Assembly (NCBI GenBank): GCA_018400395.1
Contig: JAGYMN010000037.1
Coordinates: 1 to 12,132 of the forward strand
Direction: 5' to 3'
DNA: 12,132 nucleotides
Source: Actinomycetota bacterium
GTDB taxonomy: Bacteria; Actinomycetota; Humimicrobiia; Humimicrobiales; Humimicrobiaceae
This document shows positions 7,080 through 12,132 of the stretch, in pieces (positions within the stretch are counted from its first letter, which is position 1; each line of letters starts with the position of its first letter). The notes below the pieces were generated by a model. It was not told the origin of the DNA. It did no database searches and saw nothing but the letters and a program-made list of their open reading frames with translations. A program made the position numbers and the translations under genes.

Positions 7080-7818
7080 CCAGAGGGAACAATCTGCCTG
7101 CTTCCTCTTCAAGTTCTGAGAATTCTTTTACAAGTTTTTTATTCAGTTCATCAATAGCAGCCTTATAATTTTTAGTATATGTCAGGACCCTGAAATCATC
7201 TGCTATTTTTTCAGCAGTAGGTTTTATGGGGTCACCTATAAATACATTAATCCTGTTAAATGTATTTGCTATTATTGATACGATCCCCTCGGCAACATTG
7301 CTTCTGGCAATGAAACTTTTAGTGTTTACTCCTTTTTTTATATTATGTATATATACTGGTATTATGGGCAGACTGGTTTTAAAACTTAAATAAGCAGCGC
7401 CCCTGTGGAATGGTTCGAGTTTCCCTTTCTTATTTAACTTGCCTTCCGGGAATATCCCGAAAAGTACGTTTCCTTTCCTGGTTATGGAAAAAAGTTCCTT
7501 AAAGGTAGTTACATTTTTCATAAATCTACCATTAAAAATGGGGATGCTGTTGGTAAATTTCCTCATAAAAAAATCAGTGAATTTTGTTCCGAAATTCCTT
7601 GAAGAGGCGATAAAATAAACCTTTTTACCTATAGCTCCGAGAAGAATAATAGGATCAGCACCTGTAGTATGATTGACTGCAAGAATGGCGGAATTATTCA
7701 GAGGAATTTTTTTTAGGCCGAAAACACTTATTCTTACCATAAGTCTGTAAAAGTTTACGAAAAGCACCCTTGGAATGCTGTAGAAAAAATCCAGTATTTT
7801 CTCTTTTAATCTTGTCAT
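7048..7818 (-). CDS. PlsC-type acyltransferase (probable 1-acyl-glycerol-3-phosphate acyltransferase)
   Basis: Membrane-associated glycerolipid acyltransferase, 256 residues. It shows the PlsC/LPLAT signature in order: NHTTGAD with the catalytic H-X4-D pair His50 and Asp55, a central block ending near NGRFMK (96-101), FPEG (123-126) that binds the phosphate headgroup, and the hydrophobic IIPVYI (152-157). An N-terminal amphipathic or hydrophobic stretch (about 10-35) probably anchors it to the inner membrane face. Family knowledge suggests conversion of lysophosphatidate to phosphatidate, but acyl acceptors vary in this superfamily, so no symbol is given. The ATG at 7818 has no Shine-Dalgarno site. 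A TATAAT (7833-7828 on this strand) lies only 9 nt upstream, so a near-leaderless message is possible; read-through from the Mut7-C gene 92 bp upstream is the alternative. Confidence 0.85.
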   Translation of the reverse strand: MTRLKEKILDFFYSIPRVLFVNFYRLMVRISVFGLKKIPLNNSAILAVNHTTGADPIILLGAIGKKVYFIASSRNFGTKFTDFFMRKFTNSIPIFNGRFMKNVTTFKELFSITRKGNVLFGIFPEGKLNKKGKLEPFHRGAAYLSFKTSLPIIPVYIHNIKKGVNTKSFIARSNVAEGIVSIIANTFNRINVFIGDPIKPTAEKIADDFRVLTYTKNYKAAIDELNKKLVKEFSELEEEAGRLFPLAAGGTEHIQP

Positions 7819-7910
7819 TATAAATATATTATAAGTTCAGTTTTCAAAAAAATCTATTATCCAGAAAAGGTGAGAAAAGCTTAAAAGAAGATATGGCTGC
7901 AATAAGAAGC

Positions 7911-8405
7911 CTATCCTCTTTTTAAGTTATCATTTAATCTTCTAAAGTATTCTTTTATATAATCGTAATGAGACCCCCTCCAGTAGTAACGGCCGCATCT
8001 GCTGCAGTATTTAAAATCATCACGTGTTTCATATACATAGAGCGGTACTTTATTTTTTACAGATTTTTTTTCCACGTCCTCAAGAAGATTATTGCATACG
8101 GGACATAAAATCAGGTTGGGCTCCAGGATAAGTTCAAGCTCATCCTTTACCTGCAGCAGCTGATCTTTCAGGCTGTCATCCATAATAAAAACTGACCTTA
8201 AGATTCCATTTTTAAATTCTCTTCTTTCAAGCATCATGGTATCTCTGGTAAGAACCACACGGCCCTGCTTTTTAGCGATCTGTATTATAAGGTCATCATC
8301 TGCGTCGTTTATGTATGCCACGTCGTATCCTGCCATACGCAGGTATCTTGCAAGTTTTCCTACCATTACGTCTGCTATAAGTTTTGTCTGTTTTTTATGA
8401 GGCAT
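7911..8405 (-). CDS. Mut7-C RNase-domain protein (PIN-like plus zinc ribbon)
   Basis: Putative metal-dependent ribonuclease of the Mut7-C family (PF01927, former DUF82), 164 residues, normal for the stand-alone bacterial and archaeal form. The N-terminal PIN-like half shows ADVMVGKLARYLRMAGYDV (11-29) with the first acidic residue Asp12, the acidic cluster DADDD (34-38), and GRVVLTRD (48-55). The C-terminal half is a zinc ribbon, CPVC (101-104) and CSRC (134-137), followed by the family hallmark GRYYWRGSH (138-146). Family prediction is RNase activity, named for the C-terminal domain of C. elegans MUT-7; the role in bacteria is unknown. Its start lies 36 nt after the MgtC-family stop on the same strand, suggesting co-transcription. 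No clear Shine-Dalgarno site precedes the ATG (upstream reads TCTTATTT). Confidence 0.87.
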   Translation of the reverse strand: MPHKKQTKLIADVMVGKLARYLRMAGYDVAYINDADDDLIIQIAKKQGRVVLTRDTMMLERREFKNGILRSVFIMDDSLKDQLLQVKDELELILEPNLILCPVCNNLLEDVEKKSVKNKVPLYVYETRDDFKYCSRCGRYYWRGSHYDYIKEYFRRLNDNLKRG

Positions 8406-8441
8406 AAATAAGATTTAAACGGGATATTTAGAAAATAATTT

Positions 8442-9140
8442 CTAATTGACAGATATTTTTAATACACCCGGCTTTTTACTTAACCTTTCAATTACTTTTC
8501 CGGGCAGATCATCTTCTCTGCTGTGCAGGTGGAAGCTGTATATCTTCTCTCCGGTTTCGGGTATTATTTCATATTTTTTGCTTTTTACTTCCGTAGATAG
8601 ATTATTTAAAGCGGCTTTTAATTCTTCAGGTTTTTTAAGATCTTCCCCGGTGGTGACCTTTATAACATATAAAGGTGCATGTATTACACGGGATTCCAGA
8701 TATTTAAGAAGACTTAATATGACAAGTCCTATGATGGTTACCACAGCAGCCAGGTAGTAAAGCTTTGTACCGAGAGCAAGTCCGATAGCGGCTGATGTCC
8801 ATATGCTTGCTGCAGTAGTTACGCCCTTTACGAGTGTGCCCCTCTTGAAAATGGCACCTGCACCAATAAAGCCTATACCAGTTACAACACCTGCTGCAAT
8901 CCGGGAGGGGTCGAGGTTATCTGACTGCGGGAATCCCGTGTAGGATATAAGTGTAAACACAGTTGCTCCAAGACATACAAGTGCATGTGTTCTGAGGCCC
9001 GCAGGCCTTTCATGTGTCTCTCTCTGAAAGCCTATAAGGCCCCCAAAAATAATAGCAAGTATAGAGGGGATTAGGACATCGAATATAAAGGTATAAAGAT
9101 TGAAATCAAACTCTCTATATATTATCTGCATAAAGGACAT
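8442..9140 (-). CDS. MgtC/SapB family membrane protein
   Basis: Inner-membrane protein of 232 residues. The MgtC signature is clear: GGLIGFQRETHERPAGLRTH (33-52), then DPSRIAAGVVTGIGFIGAGA (77-96) and VKGVTTAASIWTSAAIGLA (104-122). About five hydrophobic segments (roughly 17-38, 52-68, 82-98, 106-124, 127-146) precede a soluble C-terminal domain (about 155-232), where the family often has an ACT-like fold. In Salmonella and Mycobacterium MgtC supports growth at low magnesium and inhibits the F-type ATP synthase; in most bacteria the role is unknown, so function here is only a family assignment. The ATG at 9140 has a good site, GGAAGG (9152-9147 on this strand), 6 nt upstream. First gene of a probable three-gene minus-strand unit, divergent from the M50 gene. 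Confidence 0.93.
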   Translation of the reverse strand: MSFMQIIYREFDFNLYTFIFDVLIPSILAIIFGGLIGFQRETHERPAGLRTHALVCLGATVFTLISYTGFPQSDNLDPSRIAAGVVTGIGFIGAGAIFKRGTLVKGVTTAASIWTSAAIGLALGTKLYYLAAVVTIIGLVILSLLKYLESRVIHAPLYVIKVTTGEDLKKPEELKAALNNLSTEVKSKKYEIIPETGEKIYSFHLHSREDDLPGKVIERLSKKPGVLKISVN

Positions 9141-9229
9141 ATCAAGCCTTCCGCATGAAACATTTACAGTCTACAAATATATATTTTAACATAAACTGCA
9201 GTATGTGCATTAATATGGATTCCCTTTTA

Positions 9230-9258
9230 TTTAATTATTCATACCTAAAGTATATAAT
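9230..9258 (+). promoter_or_regulatory. Possible promoter for the M50 protease gene
   Basis: A consensus -10 TATAAT (9253-9258) lies in the 176-bp divergent spacer. At 17-bp spacing the -35 window reads only TTTAAT (9230-9235), a weak match. Transcription would start near 9265, about 50 nt before the ATG. The spacer is very AT-rich, so chance matches are likely. I could not find an equally good promoter for the opposing mgtC-family gene. Confidence 0.3.
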
Positions 9259-9316
9259 GTTAAAATAATATGCAATATTTTTTTGAACGATTAAACAAAA
9301 ATCAGGAGATAATGAT

Positions 9317-10441
9317 ATGTTCAGGTCGTCAATAAAACTTTTTAAGGTCTTTGGTATAGAAATAAGGCTGGATTACAGCTGGTTTATAATCTTTGCACTT
9401 TTTGCGTATTATTTCGGATTTTCTTATTTTCCGTCAGTGCTGCCCGGAGTAAATGTCGGGACTATTGCAGTTGTCACAATAATTACAGTTTTACTGTTTT
9501 TTGCCTCAGTGCTTATACACGAGATGAGTCATTCACTGGTGGCAAGAAGCAGGGGGATAAAAGTTGAAAGAATAACGCTGTTTCTATTCGGGGGAATGGC
9601 CCAGATAGAAAAGGAGCCGGATAATCCTTACAGCGAATTTATAATGGCAATTGCGGGCCCGGCCGCAAGCTTTGTACTCGCCTTTGCCTTTGGAATGATA
9701 TGGCTTGCGTCAGGCCAGTATATGGTTATAAGGGAACCTGCCAGATACCTTACTCTGATAAATATGATACTGGGGGTATTCAATCTGCTCCCGGGGTTTC
9801 CGCTTGACGGCGGAAGGGTGCTCCGCTCCATAATATGGAAAGTCACCGGTAACCTGAAAAGGGCTACATATATAGCCTCGACTGCCGGCAGGGTCATCGG
9901 GTTTATGATAATAGCTGTTGGAATATTCTTTTTATTTACTGGTAATTTCCTGAACGGGGTATGGCTTTCTTTTATCGGATGGTTTCTGCAGTCGTCGGCC
10001 CATATGGGGTACAGGCAGATGGTGTTTGAGATAAGTATAAAGGGTGTAAAGGTCAGGGATGTAATGAATGAGGATATTGTTATGGTTGGGAAAGACCTTA
10101 CACTTCAGGAAATAGTAGATGATTACTTTATGCGCTACAGGTTTGGCCGCTTCCCGGTTGTAGACAGCCCTGAAAATGGAAGATTCATTGGTATTATATC
10201 TTTAAATGATGTAAAAGCTATTGACAGGGTAGAATGGGAGCAGACAAAAGTTGGAGACATAGTAAGAACAGTTACAGAGAATGAAAAAGTAAATGATTCG
10301 ATGGAAATATCTGATGCCATAAAAAAAATGAGTAAGAACAATTTGAGCCATCTTGTAATCATGTCAGGAAATAAACTGAAAGGCATAATAACAAAAAGCG
10401 ATGTTATGAGGTTTATCAAACTAAGGTCCGAGTTTGGTTAA
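9317..10441 (+). CDS. M50 site-2-protease-like metallopeptidase with two CBS domains
   Basis: Intramembrane zinc protease of 374 residues, the class typified by Methanocaldococcus jannaschii S2P. The zinc-binding HEMSH (68-72) sits in the membrane segment about 55-77, and the third ligand is Asp164 in NLLPGFPLDGGR (156-167). Other membrane segments lie near 20-42, 110-132, 143-160, 190-208 and 210-228. No PDZ domain interrupts the core. The cytoplasmic C-terminal part is a CBS pair: one about 246-302 beginning VRDVMNEDIVMV, one about 311-368 beginning VGDIVRTVTENE. CBS pairs commonly sense adenine nucleotides, so protease activity may be gated by energy state (inference). Such proteases cleave membrane-bound anti-sigma factors or signal peptides; no substrate gene is evident nearby. 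The ATG at 9317 follows AGGAG (9304-9308) with an 8-nt spacer. Confidence 0.93.
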   Translation: MFRSSIKLFKVFGIEIRLDYSWFIIFALFAYYFGFSYFPSVLPGVNVGTIAVVTIITVLLFFASVLIHEMSHSLVARSRGIKVERITLFLFGGMAQIEKEPDNPYSEFIMAIAGPAASFVLAFAFGMIWLASGQYMVIREPARYLTLINMILGVFNLLPGFPLDGGRVLRSIIWKVTGNLKRATYIASTAGRVIGFMIIAVGIFFLFTGNFLNGVWLSFIGWFLQSSAHMGYRQMVFEISIKGVKVRDVMNEDIVMVGKDLTLQEIVDDYFMRYRFGRFPVVDSPENGRFIGIISLNDVKAIDRVEWEQTKVGDIVRTVTENEKVNDSMEISDAIKKMSKNNLSHLVIMSGNKLKGIITKSDVMRFIKLRSEFG

Positions 10442-10472
10442 ACTGCATTTCTGTACAAAATATAGGATCAGG

Positions 10473-10500
10473 TTGAATTTACCATCAAAGAATATATAAT
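10473..10500 (+). promoter_or_regulatory. Promoter of the HAD phosphatase gene
   Basis: TTGAAT (10473-10478) and TATAAT (10495-10500) are 16 bp apart, a good sigma70 match. The start point would be near 10507, only about 6 nt before the first in-frame ATG (10513) but about 66 nt before the TTG at 10573, which has a strong ribosome site. Confidence 0.5.
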
Positions 10501-10512
10501 GGCCCTTTAAAG

Positions 10513-11460
10513 ATGGAGCTGATAGCAGTCTCAGGGGATTGCTATAAACTAAAAACGGAAAGGATAAGTCTGTTGTTAGAAACTGTTAAACTGAATGGGA
10601 AGTTTTATAAATTTTTTAAGGATTATAAGAAAGATATTAAAGATAGTATAAAAGACTTAAGGATAATCTACACTGATCTGGACGGAACTTTTTTTAATGA
10701 CCGGGGTTGTGTAATAAAAGATGCAGAGGGTAGATATTATTTTGATGCCGTCAGGATTCTACCGTTAATAAAGCAGAAGGGCATAGATCTTGTACTTGCA
10801 TCAGGAAGAGACAAATATCAGCTTCGATACAATGCCCAGATGATAGGGGCCAGAAACTATATATCTGAGCTTGGTGCAGAACTTGTATATGATCTGGGTA
10901 AGACTGTGCATGTTACTTTTGATGATAAAAAATATATCTATGACCTTACATACGGCGGAAAGGACATAATAGAGATAATAGAAATCCTTATGAAGGAATT
11001 TCCAGGGAAGATCGAAGGACGGAGCGAATGGAGCAAGTACCGTGCGTATAATGGCCTTTTTTTCGGAGAGATAAACCTAAAAAAAGCAAATAATATCCTC
11101 AGGAGTAAAGGATACAGCGAACTGGTGCTTGTTGATAACGGGTTTTCAAAGCTAATGAATATTGAGCTGGATGTTGGAAGGCTTCACATATATAACCTTA
11201 TGCCCGAGGGAGTTACCAAGGCAAATGGTATTGTACTCGATAAGAAGATCAGGAACATAAAAACAGAAAATTGTATTGCTCTGGGTGATTCCATTGAGGA
11301 CATTAAAATGGCATCGGAGGTAAAATTTTTCTTCCTGATGAAAAATGCCCTGGAACATAAAGATGAGCTGGAAGAAGAACTGATAAAACATGATAATGTA
11401 TATATAACAGAAAATTTGATGAACAGGGGCTGGAGTGAGATCATGGAAAGCATTCTTTAA
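10513..11460 (+). CDS. HAD-superfamily phosphatase, subfamily IIB (Cof / mannosyl-3-phosphoglycerate phosphatase-like)
   Basis: Soluble sugar-phosphate-type phosphatase, 315 residues from the first ATG, about 295 from the preferred TTG at 10573. Numbered from the ATG, motif I is DLDGT (55-59) with nucleophile Asp55 and acid/base Asp57; motif II is Ser97 in ASGR; motif III is Lys236 in GVTKANG; motif IV is GDSIED (258-263) with Asp259 and Asp263. The C2B cap lies between motifs II and III (about 120-225). The TKANG and LGDSxED wording fits Cof-type and mannosyl-3-phosphoglycerate phosphatases, but no matching synthase gene is visible, so the substrate is unknown. The 50 residues before motif I are lysine-rich and unlike most family members, which usually place motif I near residue 10; even from the TTG about 34 remain. 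It has its own promoter, 72 bp after the M50 gene. Confidence 0.85.
   Translation: MELIAVSGDCYKLKTERISLLLETVKLNGKFYKFFKDYKKDIKDSIKDLRIIYTDLDGTFFNDRGCVIKDAEGRYYFDAVRILPLIKQKGIDLVLASGRDKYQLRYNAQMIGARNYISELGAELVYDLGKTVHVTFDDKKYIYDLTYGGKDIIEIIEILMKEFPGKIEGRSEWSKYRAYNGLFFGEINLKKANNILRSKGYSELVLVDNGFSKLMNIELDVGRLHIYNLMPEGVTKANGIVLDKKIRNIKTENCIALGDSIEDIKMASEVKFFFLMKNALEHKDELEEELIKHDNVYITENLMNRGWSEIMESIL
10559..10575 (+). promoter_or_regulatory. Ribosome binding site and TTG start that probably define the HAD gene
   Basis: AAAGGAT (10559-10565) lies about 8 nt before the in-frame TTG at 10573-10575. The ATG at 10513 has no comparable site and is almost on top of the predicted transcription start. The hspR-like gene of this window also starts with TTG, so use of this codon is plausible here. 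Confidence 0.45.
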
Positions 11461-11491
11461 AAAGATAAAAACTTCAGGTACCGTGTGATAT

Positions 11492-11520
11492 GTGAAAAGA
11501 TATGCCAAATAGTTTATAAT
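11492..11520 (+). promoter_or_regulatory. Possible promoter of the YtxH-like gene
   Basis: GTGAAA (11492-11497) and TATAAT (11515-11520) are 17 bp apart; the -35 matches four of six bases. A second TATAAT at 11541-11546 has no usable -35. The region is strongly AT-rich, which lowers the weight of both matches. Confidence 0.35.
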
Positions 11521-11528
11521 AATATTTT

Positions 11529-11551
11529 AGTATATTTTAATATAATATACT
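11529..11551. repeat. 8-bp inverted repeat before the YtxH-like gene
   Basis: AGTATATT (11529-11536) and AATATACT (11544-11551) are perfect inverted copies 7 bp apart, ending 2 bp before the AGAGGA ribosome site (11553-11558). It could be an operator just downstream of the predicted start point, or a weak leader hairpin. AT-richness makes chance likely. Confidence 0.3.
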
Positions 11552-11565
11552 CAGAGGAAATGTAA

Positions 11566-11844
11566 ATGGATAAGAAAAATGAAAATAAAGATGTCTGCAG
11601 AAAAGGATCTGGCGATATATTCATGATATCAGTCATTGCTGCAGCTGCAGGCTTTGTATCCGGTCTTCTTTTTGCACCCCTATCCGGGAAGGAAACAAGA
11701 AAGTTACTGGATAGATCTGTCAGGAATTTACTGGACAGGATAAGATTTGTCATGCTGGAAGCAAGGGTAAAGAGTGAAGAATTTCTTGAAAAAGGCATGG
11801 AAAAAGCTGAAAAAGTTTCATCCCGGACCAAAGAAAAAAAATGA
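11566..11844 (+). CDS. YtxH-like small membrane protein
   Basis: Small protein of 92 residues of the YtxH/gas-vesicle-GvpP-like group. A short charged N-terminus is followed by one membrane segment (about 18-38) ending in GLLFAPLSGKETR (33-45), the family hallmark. The rest (about 46-92) is a charged, amphipathic and probably coiled-coil helix rich in Lys and Glu. The family is stress-associated in Bacillus (ytxGHJ operon) but has no defined biochemical role. The ATG at 11566 follows AGAGGA (11553-11558) at a 7-nt spacing. It stands alone between the HAD gene and the tRNA genes. Confidence 0.75.
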   Translation: MDKKNENKDVCRKGSGDIFMISVIAAAAGFVSGLLFAPLSGKETRKLLDRSVRNLLDRIRFVMLEARVKSEEFLEKGMEKAEKVSSRTKEKK

Positions 11845-11899
11845 TTCTCAACCGGATCCAGCACTATTTTCGATAATCTTTTTGGAACCCATTAATTTA

Positions 11900-11928
11900 T
11901 TGACATAGAAAATACACTATAGTAGACT
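11900..11928 (+). promoter_or_regulatory. Promoter of the tRNA-Lys/tRNA-Glu unit
   Basis: A consensus -35 TTGACA (11900-11905) is 17 bp from TAGACT (11923-11928), which matches four of six -10 bases. Transcription would begin near 11935, about 60 nt before tRNA-Lys, just at the left arm of the leader inverted repeat. Confidence 0.55.
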
Positions 11929-11936
11929 TTACGATT

Positions 11937-11992
11937 GCTAATTTAATTGGTAGGCTAATGGCTTTACTGCAAGGTTGTTAGACTAAATTAGC
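11937..11992 (+). repeat. Inverted repeat spanning the tRNA-Lys leader
   Basis: GCTAATTTA (11937-11945) and TAAATTAGC (11984-11992) are perfect 9-bp inverted copies 38 nt apart. The right arm ends one base before the tRNA-Lys 5' end (11994). The pre-tRNA leader would therefore fold into a stem directly next to the RNase P cleavage point. The loop contains TTGGTAG, as in the tRNA-Lys D-loop, but no other tRNA structure. Confidence 0.5.
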
Positions 11993-11993
11993 T

Positions 11994-12069
11994 GGGCCGT
12001 TAGCTCAGTTGGTAGAGCACCGGACTTTTAATCCGGGTGTCGAAGGTTCGAATCCTTCACGGCTCACCA
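11994..12069 (+). tRNA. trnK: tRNA-Lys (anticodon UUU)
   Basis: A complete cloverleaf of 76 nt including an encoded CCA. The acceptor stem GGGCCGT pairs with ACGGCTC (one G-U pair), with discriminator A. The D-arm contains AGCTCAGTTGGTAGAGC. The anticodon stem CCGGA/TCCGG closes the loop CTTTTAA with anticodon TTT at 12027-12029. The T-arm has GGTTCGAATCC. The CCA (12067-12069) is genome-encoded. Confidence 0.98.
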
Positions 12070-12074
12070 TTAGA

Positions 12075-12132
12075 GGCCTGTTCGTCTAGTGGTTAGGACA
12101 CAAGGTTTTCAACCTTGCAACAGGAGTTCAAT
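12075..12132 (+). tRNA. trnE: tRNA-Glu (anticodon UUC), 3' end outside window
   Basis: The first 58 nt of a tRNA-Glu, 5 nt after tRNA-Lys. The acceptor 5' strand is GGCCTGT, followed by the tRNA-Glu-typical TCGTCTAG D-arm. The anticodon stem CAAGG/CCTTG closes TTTTCAA, with anticodon TTC at 12108-12110. The T-stem 5' strand AGGAG and the start of the T-loop are visible before the window ends. It is probably processed from the same transcript as tRNA-Lys. Confidence 0.95.

Noticed and set aside
9141..9316. Small gene or riboswitch (such as a magnesium sensor) in the mgtC/M50 divergent spacer
   Set aside because: The spacer is very AT-rich. I see no long stems, no ykoK or M-box features, and no open frame with a ribosome site.
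11946..11990. Possible degenerate tRNA before tRNA-Lys (TTGGTAGGC resembles a D-loop)
   Set aside because: No matching acceptor stem, anticodon stem with a sensible loop, or T-arm can be built. The inverted repeat explains the leader better.

Overview
The window is a bacterial chromosome segment with short spacers, Shine-Dalgarno sites and sigma70-type promoters. It is AT-leaning, with ATA (Ile) and AGG/AGA (Arg) codons common even in the chaperone genes. The lineage cannot be fixed from sequence alone. The clues conflict. An HspR-like MerR repressor is best known from Actinobacteria but also occurs in epsilonproteobacteria and other groups. DnaK carries the N-terminal insert usual in diderm bacteria and absent from most Firmicutes and actinobacterial DnaKs. 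The transketolase resembles the animal type. An uncultured anaerobic-type lineage is a reasonable guess, no more.

Region 1 (1-7025, + strand) holds the C-terminal part of a transketolase, cut by the left edge. A 160-bp control region with a good promoter and two palindromes follows, then a heat-shock operon: hspR-like regulator, dnaK, dnaJ (class B, no zinc finger) and clpB. This is a disaggregase set: DnaK and its J-protein load aggregates onto ClpB, and the MerR protein probably represses the operon. grpE is absent from the cluster. Two hairpins lie between dnaK and dnaJ.

Region 2 (7048-9140, - strand) converges on the operon. In transcription order it holds an MgtC/SapB-family membrane protein, a Mut7-C (PIN-like plus zinc ribbon) putative RNase, and a PlsC-type acyltransferase. 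They may be co-transcribed.

Region 3 (9317-12132, + strand) is divergent from region 2. It holds a site-2-protease-like M50 metallopeptidase with two CBS domains, a HAD-IIB phosphatase (probably starting at a TTG downstream of the first ATG), a small YtxH-like membrane protein, then tRNA-Lys(UUU) and a tRNA-Glu(UUC) cut by the right edge.

I see no mobile element, CRISPR array, toxin-antitoxin or defence system. Most of the window is ordinary housekeeping and stress content. The points worth a second look are the regulation and composition of the chaperone operon, the dnaK-dnaJ hairpins, the start of the HAD gene, and the structured tRNA leader.
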